Source: CAYVUB01 sp964454675
GTDB lineage: Bacteria; Bacteroidota; Bacteroidia; Flavobacteriales; Flavobacteriaceae
Reading direction: 5' to 3'
Assembly: GCA_964454675.1 (NCBI GenBank)
Contig: CAYVUB010000020.1
Location: 1 to 47,519 of the forward strand
Length of the DNA: 47,519 nt
Shown: positions 1-9,130 of the stretch, piece by piece
Layout: each line of letters starts with the position of its first letter
Position numbering within the stretch: the stretch's first letter is position 1
Program-made: the position numbers and the translations under genes
Notes under the pieces: model-generated
What the model was told of the DNA's origin: nothing
The model's input: the letters and a program-made list of their open reading frames with translations, nothing else
The model's database searches: none

Positions 1-80
1 AAGGCAGCCGATAACAGCGGCTTGGCGTAATGGGGGCGGACGTTCTTCGTATGAACATTATGCTAAATTTGAACTCCCTA
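1..80. repeat. Half of an attC-like cassette-end palindrome
   Basis: The segment carries GATAACAGCGGCTTGGCG and then a GC-rich run with a small inner hairpin (GTTC/GAAC around 42-55). It looks like the left arm of the long imperfect palindromes seen complete at 1475-1612, 41161-41260 and 44907-45105. No complementary right arm follows before the ATPase gene at 204, so the site appears truncated. The 3' end of the cassette to the left of the window would be the AAC at 13-15, with C at position 11 counted inward (base 5), as in the other cassettes. The rest of 81-203 is AT-rich leader without a recognisable element. Confidence 0.45.
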
Positions 81-203
81 AAAGAAGCCACAAAAATTAA
101 CTTTGAAAAAACACAATAAAATGGGTATAACATAACCTAAAATCTTTTTGACTTTTGTCTTCCACAAAAGAAAAAATCATATCTTTGAGGTAAATTTTAG
201 GGT

Positions 204-1466
204 ATGAAAGAATTTTTTAGTGAAATCAGAAAATATAATTTTTGGGGCGAAAATATCCCTAATCTTGGTTATTATCGTGCTGATTATGTCGAAAAAATTT
301 ACAGTTTTTCGGGTAACAGATTGGTAAAAGTATTAGTCGGACAACGTCGGACAGGTAAAAGTTATGTCCTACGTCAGTTACTTAATAAGCTAACACAGAA
401 TGATGTAAATAAAATCAACACATTATATATCAACAGAGAATATACTGATTTTGATTTTCTAAAAACCTACAAAGACCTTGACGAATTTGTAAAATTCTAC
501 AAAAAAGAACTAAAAGTTAAGGGCAAAATTTATCTTTTTATTGATGAAATTCAGAATATAGAGGCTTGGGAACATTTTGTAAATTCGTATTCACAAGATT
601 TTACCCAAGAATACGAAATTTATATTTCGGGCTCTAACTCAAAAATGCTTTCAGGCGAATTATCAACGCTTTTAAGTGGTAGATATATAGAGTTTGAGAT
701 TTTTCCTTTCAGTTATACGGAGTATTGTGGTATTTTGCAAAAAGACAATTCAAAACAAAGTTTTGTTGATTATATGGAAAGTGGTGGACTACCCGAACTT
801 TTTCACTTGCAAAATGAAGAAACAAAACGCAATTATGTTTCAGCAGTTAAAGACACCGTTTTTTTTCGTGATATTATTCAACGATATAGCATAAAAGAGC
901 CGAAACTTTTGGAGGATGTTTTTGTGTATTTGGTAAACAATGCGGCAAATTTGGTATCCATAACAAACATTGTAAAATATTTCAAAGGTTTACGGCGTAA
1001 CACAACATATGATACTATTTCGGCTTATATTGGCTATTTGGAAGATGCGTTTTTAGTGCATAAATCAGAACGCTACGACGTTAAAGGAAAAGATACCATT
1101 TCGGGAAATGCTAAATATTATATCAATGATATGGCGTACAAAAATTACCTCTATACAGGTTTTGGATATGGTATTGGTTACAAACTTGAAAACATCGTAT
1201 ATTTAATCTTAAAACGTGCAGGGTACAAAGTTTATACAGGTGTTACAAACTACAAAGAAGTTGATTTTGTAGCGTTAAAAGACGACAACGTTTTATATGT
1301 ACAAGCCACTTATTTGCTTGTTGACGAAAATACAATAAATCGAGAATACAGCCCACTTGAACAAATTGCTGATAATTATGAAAAGGTGGTGGTTTCACTT
1401 GACGATGTTGCTTTCCCACTAAAAGACGGAATAAAACATATACAAATGTGGAATTTCAGACCTTAA
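204..1466 (+). CDS. P-loop ATPase, AAA family with C-terminal DUF4143
   Basis: A 420-residue protein with Walker A GQRRTGKS at residues 46-53 and Walker B YLFIDEIQ near residues 110-117. The C-terminal half has the DUF4143 pattern, including EVDFVALKDDNVLYVQAT, which resembles the core of a PD-(D/E)XK nuclease-like fold. This family is common and patchily distributed in Bacteroidota and Archaea. Its cellular role is not established, and no partner gene lies beside it. The next gene follows after an attC-like palindrome at 1475-1612, so the ATPase appears to be the content of one mobile cassette. Family assignment is firm; function is open. Confidence 0.88.
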   Translation: MKEFFSEIRKYNFWGENIPNLGYYRADYVEKIYSFSGNRLVKVLVGQRRTGKSYVLRQLLNKLTQNDVNKINTLYINREYTDFDFLKTYKDLDEFVKFYKKELKVKGKIYLFIDEIQNIEAWEHFVNSYSQDFTQEYEIYISGSNSKMLSGELSTLLSGRYIEFEIFPFSYTEYCGILQKDNSKQSFVDYMESGGLPELFHLQNEETKRNYVSAVKDTVFFRDIIQRYSIKEPKLLEDVFVYLVNNAANLVSITNIVKYFKGLRRNTTYDTISAYIGYLEDAFLVHKSERYDVKGKDTISGNAKYYINDMAYKNYLYTGFGYGIGYKLENIVYLILKRAGYKVYTGVTNYKEVDFVALKDDNVLYVQATYLLVDENTINREYSPLEQIADNYEKVVVSLDDVAFPLKDGIKHIQMWNFRP

Positions 1467-1474
1467 AAACACCT

Positions 1475-1612
1475 GCATACAACAAGGGTTTTGTGCAATA
1501 GCGGTTTAAGTTTTCCTTTGAAACTTTTTGCTACATTTGTACTTTGGGTTTTCATAAGTCAGTTTAGTACAAATAATCCGCTACTGCACAAAGCCCCGAA
1601 ACGTTGTGTAGC
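1475..1612. repeat. Complete attC-like palindromic site between ATPase and SIMPL cassettes
   Basis: Outer arms 1475-1504 and 1578-1612 pair imperfectly (GGGTTTTGTGCAATAGCGG against the complement of CCGCTACTGCACAAAGCCC). Inside is a perfect 9-bp stem, ATTTGTACT at 1535-1543 with AGTACAAAT at 1566-1574. The left end is TGCATACAAC and the right end is CGTTGTGTAGC. The right-end GTTGTGTAGC is not complementary to this site's own left end. It matches the start of the next site (2343-2352), which is the arrangement known for integron cassettes, where core-site complementarity runs across a cassette. The site is neither an insertion sequence nor a simple terminator. Confidence 0.7.
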
Positions 1613-1632
1613 ATATTAAAAACAAACCTCAT

Positions 1633-2337
1633 ATGAAAAGAATACATTTAATAATCGGAATAATTTTTATCGTAAACATAGCTTTCGGACAAACTAAAAA
1701 CTTCATTGACCAACCGTACCTTGAAACGACAGCAATTGTTGACACATTAATAAAACCCGACATAATTTATCTTGACATTCTAATTCGTGAGAAAGATGAG
1801 CGAAATAAAATTTCCGTTGAAGAATTAGAAGAAAAAATGGCGGACAAATTAAAAGAACTTGGAATTGACTTGCGAAAGCAATTAACACTATCCGACCTTT
1901 CAAGTAACTTTAAAAAGTACTTTCTAAAGCAGAAAGATATTATGAAAAGTAAAGCTTATAAACTAAAGGTTTTTGACGCACAAACCGCAGGCAAAGTAAT
2001 TGTTGGACTTGAAGATGTTGGAATATCAAATGTTTCTTTGGACAAAACTGAATATTCTAAAATTGAAGAACTAAAATTGAGTCTAAAATCTCTTGCAGTT
2101 GCAAAAGCTAAAACCCAAGCTGAATATTTGGTTAGACCATTAAATCAGAAAGTAACAAAAGCATTATTTATAACAGACAAATATTATCAAGGACGTGATT
2201 TTGATGGAGAGTTAAATGAAATAGTTGTGATGGGATATTCAGCTAAAAGAAGTAAAGAGGAATATAAACCCATCGAAATTGAATTTAAACCGATTAAAGT
2301 AGAAACTGAAGTAACTATAAGATTTGCAATTGAATAA
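1633..2337 (+). CDS. Secreted SIMPL/DUF541-like protein
   Basis: A 234-residue protein with an N-terminal signal peptide (MKRIHLIIGIIFIVNIAFGQ) and no lipobox, so it is probably periplasmic. The body resembles the SIMPL (DUF541) fold: an early strand with a PDIIYLDILIREKD stretch, a helical middle, an AKAKTQAEYLVRPL helix (typical family position for AKxxAExLA) and a C-terminal strand ending in EVTIRFAIE. The molecular function of SIMPL proteins is unclear. The gene fills a cassette bounded by exact 10-bp inverted repeats GTTGTGTAGC (1603-1612) and GCTACACAAC (2343-2352), and its TAA stop touches the 3' repeat. Family call is moderate. Confidence 0.7.
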   Translation: MKRIHLIIGIIFIVNIAFGQTKNFIDQPYLETTAIVDTLIKPDIIYLDILIREKDERNKISVEELEEKMADKLKELGIDLRKQLTLSDLSSNFKKYFLKQKDIMKSKAYKLKVFDAQTAGKVIVGLEDVGISNVSLDKTEYSKIEELKLSLKSLAVAKAKTQAEYLVRPLNQKVTKALFITDKYYQGRDFDGELNEIVVMGYSAKRSKEEYKPIEIEFKPIKVETEVTIRFAIE

Positions 2338-2366
2338 AATACGCTACACAACAATAAAACATCGCC
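2338..2366. repeat. Left half of an attC-like site; 3' end of the SIMPL cassette
   Basis: AATA-C-GCTACACAAC at 2338-2352 is the reverse complement of GTTGTGTAGC-A-TATT at 1603-1617, except for one A/C mismatch at position 11. It is followed by AATAAAACATCGCC, which looks like the first arm of a palindromic site, but no second arm is visible before the minus-strand DUF2797 gene ends at 2399. This seems to be where the accessory segment stops and the conserved chromosome begins. Confidence 0.55.
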
Positions 2367-2398
2367 TTGGAATTTTTTTTAGACAGAACAAGCAACTA

Positions 2399-3199
2399 TT
2401 AGACAACAATCCCAACCTCAACCAAATAACCTTCACTACCGCGAACGTTAAAAACCGTTTCATCTTCAAAAATTAAATATTGCCCTTTGATACCTTTTAA
2501 AATGCCTGTATAGTTTGGTGTTTTTTCAAGGTTTAACGAATTGGGCTTTTGCGGGTATTGCAACACCGGAAATTCCAGATTGGTTTCTTTATTGGAAGCA
2601 ATATAATAATCCTTAGCTTCATCCGGAATGTATTGTTTAAGCCGGTCGCGCCATTCCGTCAAATCTTCATCTTTAATAGCATTTTTCAGCATATCGCGCC
2701 AGTTGGTTTTATCGCTCACAAACTGTTTTAAGGCAACTTCGGTGATACCGGCAAGGTAGCGGTTGGGCACTTCAACAATTTCAATAGCTTCGTGAGCGCC
2801 TTGGTCAATCCATCGTGTGGGAATCTGGCTTTTTCTTGTCACACCCACTTTTACATTGCTTGAATTTGCCAGATACACAATATGCGGTTGTAGTTGTACT
2901 TTTTTTTCATAGTCCAAATCGCGGTCTTCTTTGTCCAAATGCGCAGTGCTCAACTCCGGACGCATAATCCAATCTGCCGCTTGTGGAATGTCAAAAAAAC
3001 AGCTTTTACAAAATCCCTGCCGGTAAATGGGCTTGTTCAATCCGCAATTTAAACATTGATAACCAATATGCTGAATGGTGATACGTTTGTCCAGCAATTG
3101 ATTCATATTTATAAAATCAGTATCAAACACCAAATAGTATTGAATAGGTTGTGCAAACTCAGTTTCCATTTTTGTTAAAACACCTTGGTACTGCATCAA
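2399..3199 (-). CDS. DUF2797 family protein
   Basis: A 266-residue cytoplasmic protein of the DUF2797 family, recognised from the cysteine cluster CLNCGLNKPIYRQGFCKSC near residues 49-67 (a likely zinc-binding site), the segment HIVYLANSSNVKVGVTRKSQ and the following QGAHEAIEIVEVPNRYLAG. The middle part resembles a GIY-YIG-like arrangement (VYLA... VKVGVTR), as noted for the family, although catalytic function is not shown. The gene is divergent from the GH3 gene at 3238 with only 38 bp between starts, so the promoters must overlap. It is widely found next to GH3 in Flavobacteriaceae. Function unknown. Confidence 0.85.
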   Translation of the reverse strand: MMQYQGVLTKMETEFAQPIQYYLVFDTDFINMNQLLDKRITIQHIGYQCLNCGLNKPIYRQGFCKSCFFDIPQAADWIMRPELSTAHLDKEDRDLDYEKKVQLQPHIVYLANSSNVKVGVTRKSQIPTRWIDQGAHEAIEIVEVPNRYLAGITEVALKQFVSDKTNWRDMLKNAIKDEDLTEWRDRLKQYIPDEAKDYYIASNKETNLEFPVLQYPQKPNSLNLEKTPNYTGILKGIKGQYLIFEDETVFNVRGSEGYLVEVGIVV

Positions 3200-3237
3200 A
3201 AAAAGTATTAATTTTAAAAACTTAAAGATACATAAAT

Positions 3238-4752
3238 ATGTCTATTCCATTAGTAAATTCTATTGCTTCGTGGTTTTTAAAAAAGCGGTTTCATCAAATT
3301 GAATTATTTTTAAAATACCCACACGAAGTACAGCACGAATTACTACAAGACCTTATATACATTGCCAAAGACACCGAAATTGGCAAGCAGCACGATTTTG
3401 CTTCCATTAAAAGTTACAAGGACTTTTCTGAGCGTTTACCGGTAAGCTCGTATGAAGATATGCATACCAATATAGAACGTTCCCGAAAAGGCGAAACCAA
3501 TATTTTTTGGCCAACGCCTATAAAATGGTTTGCAAAATCGAGTGGCACAACCGGCTCAAAAAGCAAGTTTATTCCGGTAAGTACAGAATCGTTAGAAGAT
3601 TGCCACTATGCCGCAGGTAAGGATTTGCTGTGCATGTACCTCAACAATAACGAAGATTCGCAATTGTTTACAGGAAAAAGTTTACGTCTTGGCGGCAGTA
3701 AGGAATTGTACAAAGAAAACGGAACAGTGTTTGGCGACCTTTCGGCGATTTTGATTGACAATATGCCGTTTTGGGCCGAATTCAGCAGTACACCAAGCAG
3801 CAAAGTATCATTAATGAGCGATTGGGAATATAAAATGCAGGCTATTGTTGACGAGACCATTAAAGAAAATGTTACAAGCCTTGCCGGCGTACCGTCGTGG
3901 ATGCTGGTATTGCTCAACAACGTATTGGAAACCACAAAAAAAACCAACCTGTTTGAAGTTTGGCCTAATCTCGAAGTATATTTCCATGGAGGTGTGAGCT
4001 TTACGCCATACATTGAACAATATAAAGCTATTTTACCTAAAAAGGAGTTTCGTTTTTATGAAATTTACAATGCTTCCGAAGGTTTTTTTGCCATTCAGGA
4101 TTTGAATAATTCAAGCGAATTACTGCTAATGCTCGACTACGGCATTTTTTATGAATTTATCCCAATGGATACGTATGGCACCCAAGAGCAAACCATCATC
4201 CCTTTAAACAAGGTTGTGCTTAATAAAAATTATGCTGTTGTTATCACCACCAATGCCGGATTGTGGCGTTATAAAATAGGCGATACCGTAAGGTTTACAT
4301 CCATTAGCCCGTACCGGATTAAAATTTCGGGGCGTACCAAACATCATATTAATGTGTTTGGCGAAGAATTAATCATTGAAAATGCCGAAGATGCTTTGAA
4401 AAAAGTGTGCAAAAAGACAAAAAGTGAAATTATAGAATATACGGCTGCACCCGTTTTTATGAGCGGTAAAGAAAAAGGAGCACACGAATGGCTGATAGAA
4501 TTTAAAACGCCGCCAGACGATATTGATTATTTTAATGAGTTGCTGGACAATGCGTTAAAATCATTAAACTCTGACTATGAAGCCAAACGTTACAACAACA
4601 TCACGCTCAACAAACCCAAAATTGTCATTGCCAAAGAACACTTGTTTTACGACTGGCTAAAGCAGCAAAACAAACTTGGCGGACAGCATAAAATACCGCG
4701 GTTATCAAACACCAGAACCTATATTGACGAACTCATTGCACTTAATCGATAG
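3238..4752 (+). CDS. GH3 auxin-responsive promoter family protein (acyl-adenylate-forming)
   Basis: A 504-residue protein of the GH3 family, part of the ANL acyl-adenylating superfamily. The phosphate-binding stretch AKSSGTTGSKSKFIPVS lies near residues 100-116. A central YNASEGFFAIQD matches the adenylate-binding motif of the family, and LWRYKIGDTVRF with KISGRTKHHINVFGEEL near residues 340-380 marks the hinge to the small C-terminal domain. Plant GH3 enzymes join amino acids to auxin or jasmonate. The bacterial substrate is not known, so only an acyl-AMP-dependent amide synthetase is a fair guess. It is divergent from DUF2797 and ends before a bidirectional terminator at 4988-5011. Confidence 0.9.
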   Translation: MSIPLVNSIASWFLKKRFHQIELFLKYPHEVQHELLQDLIYIAKDTEIGKQHDFASIKSYKDFSERLPVSSYEDMHTNIERSRKGETNIFWPTPIKWFAKSSGTTGSKSKFIPVSTESLEDCHYAAGKDLLCMYLNNNEDSQLFTGKSLRLGGSKELYKENGTVFGDLSAILIDNMPFWAEFSSTPSSKVSLMSDWEYKMQAIVDETIKENVTSLAGVPSWMLVLLNNVLETTKKTNLFEVWPNLEVYFHGGVSFTPYIEQYKAILPKKEFRFYEIYNASEGFFAIQDLNNSSELLLMLDYGIFYEFIPMDTYGTQEQTIIPLNKVVLNKNYAVVITTNAGLWRYKIGDTVRFTSISPYRIKISGRTKHHINVFGEELIIENAEDALKKVCKKTKSEIIEYTAAPVFMSGKEKGAHEWLIEFKTPPDDIDYFNELLDNALKSLNSDYEAKRYNNITLNKPKIVIAKEHLFYDWLKQQNKLGGQHKIPRLSNTRTYIDELIALNR

Positions 4753-4987
4753 ATGTGCTTTTTATCGTAAAAAAACACATTTCTGTTTTTTTAAACGAGT
4801 ATAAAAGCTGCTTTATCTAAAAATCAGGCAAGTAGTTTTTATCTTACAAAATAGCTTCTATATTTACACCGTTAAAGTCAAAAAAACACTTGTTGATTTT
4901 TGATTTTCACTTTAAGGAATCTCAGATATAGGTTCAAGAATTATACGATTTATAGCAAATATTTTTTTATTAATCCGAAATAAAAAA

Positions 4988-5011
4988 CCACTTTCCTGAA
5001 AAGAAAAGTGG
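4988..5011. terminator. Bidirectional terminator between GH3 and clpX
   Basis: CCACTTTC and GAAAAGTGG form a near-perfect stem with T-rich sequence on both sides, between the converging GH3 and clpX genes. I see nothing else in the 290-bp spacer. Confidence 0.75.
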
Positions 5012-5042
5012 CTTTATTTTTTTATGGGGTTTGTGGAAAAAT

Positions 5043-6275
5043 CTACGAAACCGCTTTTAGTTTTTTAATCGTGTTTTTGCTCAACTTGTTTTCGGCATAA
5101 TCTCTGGTAACATTGAGTTTTTTCTCTTTATTGCTTGGCATTTCAAACATGGCATCGGTCAAAATTTCTTCACAAAGCGAACGTAATCCTCTTGCTCCAA
5201 GTTTATACTCCACAGCTTTTTCTACAATATAATCCAAAGCGTCATCTGTAATTTTAAACTGTATATCATCCATTTCAAACAATTTCTGATATTGTTTGAT
5301 GATGGCGTTTTTTGGTTCGGTCAATATGGCACGTAAGGTTTTTTCATCTAACGGATCCATATAGGTTAGCACGGGTAGCCGCCCGATGATTTCCGGTATC
5401 AAACCAAAATCTTTTAAATCTTTAGGGATAATGTATTGCAGCAGATTGTCTTTATCTATATGGTCTTCTTCTTTTAAAGTACTGTAACCAACGGCTTGCA
5501 TATTTAAGCGTTTTGAAATCATGCGCTCAATACCGTCAAAAGCACCACCGGCAATGAACAGGATATGTTCTGTATTGACCTCGATGAATTTTTGATCGGG
5601 ATGCTTGCGCCCACCTTTTGGCGGTACGTTAACAACAGTACCTTCCAGCAATTTTAATAATGCCTGCTGTACGCCTTCGCCTGATACATCTCTGGTTATG
5701 GACGGATTGTCGCTCTTACGGGCAATTTTGTCAATCTCATCAATAAATACGATACCTTTTTCGGCTTTTTCGAGGTTATAATCGGCGGCTTGAAGCAGGC
5801 GCGTCAAAATGCTTTCTACATCTTCGCCTACATAACCGGCTTCTGTCAATACCGTTGCATCCACTATGGCAAGCGGCACGTTGAGCATTTTTGCTATAGT
5901 TTTTGCTATTAAGGTTTTGCCGGTTCCTGTTTGCCCTACCATAATGATATTGCTTTTCTGTATTTCAATATCATCGGCAGATGTTGGTTGCAGCAAGCGT
6001 TTGTAATGGTTGTAAACTGCTACAGACATAACTTTCTTTGTGTATTCCTGACCTATAATGTATTCGTCAAGAAATGCTTTTATCTGTACCGGTTTTTTGA
6101 GCATCAACTCTGATGACAACTCAGAATTACCGCTTTGTTTGGATTCTTCCAGAACAATACCGTGCGCCTGCTGAATACAACGGTCACATATATGGGCATC
6201 CAATCCCGCAATAAGCAGGTTGGTTTCAGATTTTTTTCTTCCACAAAACGAACATTCCAATTCTTCTTTTGCCAT
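5043..6275 (-). CDS. clpX: ATP-dependent Clp protease ATP-binding subunit ClpX
   Basis: The 410-residue AAA+ unfoldase of the ClpXP protease. The N-terminal zinc-binding domain has Cys8, Cys11, Cys30 and Cys33. Walker A is GQTGTGKT at 114-121, the pore loop GYVG at 147-150, Walker B IVFIDE at 175-180, and the RKH loop at 223-225. The C-terminal sensor-2 domain is complete. In the region that aligns with the ClpP-docking loop of E. coli ClpX (IGF), this protein reads AVGYST. The gene lies 53 bp downstream of clpP on the same strand, and the order tig-clpP-clpX is the usual one, so the genes probably share regulation. Confidence 0.98.
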   Translation of the reverse strand: MAKEELECSFCGRKKSETNLLIAGLDAHICDRCIQQAHGIVLEESKQSGNSELSSELMLKKPVQIKAFLDEYIIGQEYTKKVMSVAVYNHYKRLLQPTSADDIEIQKSNIIMVGQTGTGKTLIAKTIAKMLNVPLAIVDATVLTEAGYVGEDVESILTRLLQAADYNLEKAEKGIVFIDEIDKIARKSDNPSITRDVSGEGVQQALLKLLEGTVVNVPPKGGRKHPDQKFIEVNTEHILFIAGGAFDGIERMISKRLNMQAVGYSTLKEEDHIDKDNLLQYIIPKDLKDFGLIPEIIGRLPVLTYMDPLDEKTLRAILTEPKNAIIKQYQKLFEMDDIQFKITDDALDYIVEKAVEYKLGARGLRSLCEEILTDAMFEMPSNKEKKLNVTRDYAENKLSKNTIKKLKAVS

Positions 6276-6328
6276 TTTATTTATTCAAGGTTTAAGGTTC
6301 AAAATTATGGTTTATAGTTTAAACCCGG

Positions 6329-7003
6329 TTATTTTCTTGACAATACTTCATCAATCATTCCGTATTCAAGTGCTTTATCGGCTTTCATCCAGTAATCACG
6401 GTCGCTGTCGTTATACACTTTGTCATAATCCTGACCTGTATGTTTGCTTATAATTTGGTATAGTTCTTCTTTAAGTGTCAGTATTTCTCTGGCGGTGATT
6501 TCTATATCGCTTGCCTGTCCTTGCGCACCGCCAAGCGGCTGGTGTATCATCACGCGGCTGTGTTTAAGCCCGCTGCGCTTGCCTTTGGCTCCGGCGCAAA
6601 GCAATACGGCACCCATGGATGCTGCCATACCGGTACATATTGTCGCTACATCGGGGCTTATGATTTGCATGGTATCGTAAATGCCTAATCCTGCGTAAAC
6701 GCTTCCGCCCGGCGAATTGATATAAATTTGAATGTCTTTTTTGGCATCTGTACTTTGTAAAAACAACAACTGTGCCTGTATAATGTTTGCAACCTGGTCG
6801 TTTATGGCGGTTCCCATAAAGATGATTCTGTCCATCATTAAACGTGAAAATACGTCAAAAATGGCGATGTTCATCTGGCGTTCTTCAATGATATTCGGGG
6901 TTAATCCCACAGGATACATACTGCTGATAATTTTGTTATAGTATGTACTGCTGATTCCTTGATCTTTTATGGCAAATTTTTCAAATTCTTTTGCGTAATC
7001 CAT
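6329..7003 (-). CDS. clpP: ATP-dependent Clp protease proteolytic subunit ClpP
   Basis: A 224-residue serine protease subunit. The catalytic triad is Ser129 in GMAASMGAVL, His154 in MIHQPLGG and Asp203 in SDRDYW. The N-terminus is about 20 residues longer than in E. coli ClpP, as usual in Bacteroidota, where part may be removed by processing. It sits between tig and clpX on the same strand. A strong hairpin terminator at 7036-7062 separates it from tig, so clpP-clpX probably form their own transcript. Confidence 0.98.
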   Translation of the reverse strand: MDYAKEFEKFAIKDQGISSTYYNKIISSMYPVGLTPNIIEERQMNIAIFDVFSRLMMDRIIFMGTAINDQVANIIQAQLLFLQSTDAKKDIQIYINSPGGSVYAGLGIYDTMQIISPDVATICTGMAASMGAVLLCAGAKGKRSGLKHSRVMIHQPLGGAQGQASDIEITAREILTLKEELYQIISKHTGQDYDKVYNDSDRDYWMKADKALEYGMIDEVLSRK

Positions 7004-7035
7004 ATACTTTATGTCGAAATTTATTTATTAAAAAA

Positions 7036-7062
7036 GGCGTAAAACCTATTCTGTTTTACGCC
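7036..7062 (-). terminator. Rho-independent terminator after tig
   Basis: A perfect 10-bp stem, GGCGTAAAAC / GTTTTACGCC, with a 7-nt loop. On the minus strand it is followed by a T-run. It lies between the tig stop and the clpP start. A second imperfect palindrome (CCTCTTTCAGA 7087-7097 with 7118-7131) lies directly after the tig stop. Confidence 0.8.
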
Positions 7063-7134
7063 ATAAATATAATCATTATTTTTTTGCCTCTTTCAGATTA
7101 CTTCTGTAAATATAACGTCTGAAAAAAGAGGTTA

Positions 7135-8457
7135 TTAGTGGTAAAATTCTTTTACAAAATCGTCATAAGTGATTTCTTTTACTTTTGAATTCACTTCTTT
7201 TTTGTAAAGGTCTAATAATTTTTGACTCATTAACTGCTCTGACAAGCGTTTTATTTCATCTTTGTTTGATAAGATGCGTGACGCGATGCTGTCCAATTCT
7301 TCATCTGTAGGATTCATTTGACCAAACTGCGCCATTTGTGCTTTTATCATTTGTTTTGAATAGTCTTTCATTTGGTCGAACGTTACCTGAAGGTTGTGGT
7401 TTTCAATCAATTTTCCTTCTATCAACTGGTAACGCATGCTTTTTTCAGACTTTTCGTATTCGTCTTTGGCCTGGTCGGCATCTATTTGGTCCTCGCCTGC
7501 GGTTTGCATCCATTTTTGTAAAAATAATGCAGGTAAATCAAATTTTGTGTTTTCAACCAGATATTCTGTAACATCGTTTAAAAATTTTTGATCGGCTTGC
7601 TGTGCAAATTGCTTTTCTGAATCTTCTTTGATTTTTGCTTTCATCTCGGTTACAGAAGTCACAACATCTTTACCAAATAGTTTGTCAAACAAGTCTTGGT
7701 CTAAATCTGCCAATTCTCTTGTGCTGGTTTCATTGATGGTTACAGTAATATCAATATCCAACCCGTGAACATCATCATGCGGCACTTTTAAGTAGTGCAT
7801 CAAATCGTGATCGTCATGAAACAAGCCTTTGGTATTTAATGTAATAACATCACCGGCTTTTGAGCCTGTTAAAGCTTTTTCGGCCGTTTTGCTTTTTACT
7901 TTATCAAGCGTGAAAGTTGCTTTGTTGCTGATGCTTTTTTCTTGATTTTCAAATGTTGCCGTAATGTCAGAATCTTTGGTAACTGCATCCTGAGATATAA
8001 GTTTACCAAATTGTTTTCTGATACGCTCAACCTGATTGTCAATCATTTTATCATCGGCAATAATGTTATATTGCGTGATAGGCTTTTTGGTTTTCAGCTC
8101 TACTTCAAATGCAGGTGCTAATCCTAATTCAAATTCAAATGAAAACGACTCTGCATCCCAATCAAGGTTATCTTGCGGTCTTGGCAAGGGATTTCCCAGA
8201 ACATCCAGTTTTTCTTCTGTCAAATACTTATTAAGCGCATCTTGTAAAAGCTTATTTACTTCATCAACCAATACGGCTTTACCGTATTGTTTTTTTACTA
8301 ATGTCATTGGTACTTGACCTTTTCTGAATCCGGGGATATTTGCCGATTTACGGTAATCTGTAAGGATTTTTTCAACTTTATCGCTGTAATCTTCTTTTGC
8401 GATATCTACTTTAACAACAGCATTTAATGCATCAATGTTTTCTCTTGTAATATTCAT
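7135..8457 (-). CDS. tig: Trigger factor
   Basis: A 440-residue ribosome-associated chaperone and prolyl isomerase-fold protein. The ribosome-binding signature GFRKGQVPMTLVKKQYG lies near residues 43-59 of the N-terminal domain. The FKBP-like middle domain is divergent, and the helical C-terminal arms are complete. Upstream of clpP-clpX, as in most bacteria. The protein holds nascent chains and precedes the ClpXP protease genes, forming a proteostasis cluster. Confidence 0.97.
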   Translation of the reverse strand: MNITRENIDALNAVVKVDIAKEDYSDKVEKILTDYRKSANIPGFRKGQVPMTLVKKQYGKAVLVDEVNKLLQDALNKYLTEEKLDVLGNPLPRPQDNLDWDAESFSFEFELGLAPAFEVELKTKKPITQYNIIADDKMIDNQVERIRKQFGKLISQDAVTKDSDITATFENQEKSISNKATFTLDKVKSKTAEKALTGSKAGDVITLNTKGLFHDDHDLMHYLKVPHDDVHGLDIDITVTINETSTRELADLDQDLFDKLFGKDVVTSVTEMKAKIKEDSEKQFAQQADQKFLNDVTEYLVENTKFDLPALFLQKWMQTAGEDQIDADQAKDEYEKSEKSMRYQLIEGKLIENHNLQVTFDQMKDYSKQMIKAQMAQFGQMNPTDEELDSIASRILSNKDEIKRLSEQLMSQKLLDLYKKEVNSKVKEITYDDFVKEFYH

Positions 8458-8549
8458 GTTATGATTAAATAAGGCTTTTAGGCTATGTTACTTATCCCTA
8501 ACTCTCTTTATTTTTATTCCTGCAAAGCACGGAAATTATTAAAAAAATC

Positions 8550-8580
8550 GGGATGCAAAAATACATAATTTCTGCATCCC
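8550..8580 (-). terminator. Terminator after the holin-family gene
   Basis: GGGATGCA at 8550-8557 pairs perfectly with TGCATCCC at 8573-8580. On the minus strand the stem is followed by GATTTTTTT. It lies downstream of the membrane-protein gene ending at 8612 and upstream of tig. Confidence 0.8.
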
Positions 8581-8611
8581 AACCAAGATTTTTAGTCTAT
8601 TGTGTTTCAGG

Positions 8612-8959
8612 CTACTTTTTGTCGTCTTTTAAAACCGAAAACAGGATTGATTGCAGTAACGACAACAGCAAGCTGAAAAGCAAGGCTATCCAGAAACCAT
8701 CTACCGTAAAACCGCTTACAAAATGGTTTGCCAGCAAGATGATACATGCGTTGATGACCAACAAAAACAAGCCCAAAGTAATAATAGTAATAGGCAGTGT
8801 CAATATCACTAAAACAGGTTTTACGATACCATTAAGCAATGCCAAAACAACAGCTACAATTATTGCCGATGTAAAACCTGCGATGGTGACACCCGGCAAA
8901 AAATTTGCGAGTATAATTACTGCAACAGCAGTAAGTAAAATACGAAGAATTGTGTTCAT
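8612..8959 (-). CDS. Phage holin family IV-like small membrane protein
   Basis: A 115-residue very hydrophobic protein with four predicted membrane helices. It carries the family features FLPGVTIAGFTSAI, ALLNGIVKPVLVILTLPITIITLGLFLLVINA and NHFVSGFTVDGFW. Despite the name, members of this family (mycobacterial 4-TMS phage holin, superfamily IV) are housekeeping-located membrane proteins in many bacteria, and lytic function is not implied. It is a single gene with its own terminator. No phage genes are nearby. Confidence 0.88.
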   Translation of the reverse strand: MNTILRILLTAVAVIILANFLPGVTIAGFTSAIIVAVVLALLNGIVKPVLVILTLPITIITLGLFLLVINACIILLANHFVSGFTVDGFWIALLFSLLLSLLQSILFSVLKDDKK

Positions 8960-9130
8960 GTTTCTTGAGTTATTTGGTTAATACTACAATCTTAACAATG
9001 TTTATGTATGAAAAAAGCACATATATAAACACATACTTTTATACTAAAATAACATTATTAAACGAGTGGCACAAATTAAGTTTAGACACAATCTGCTATT
9101 TTACTTTTGAATACCTTAATATTAAAAAAT

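Noticed and set aside
8612..8959. Holin gene as evidence of a prophage
   Set aside because: This holin superfamily is common as a solitary housekeeping-located gene, and no other phage gene is near.
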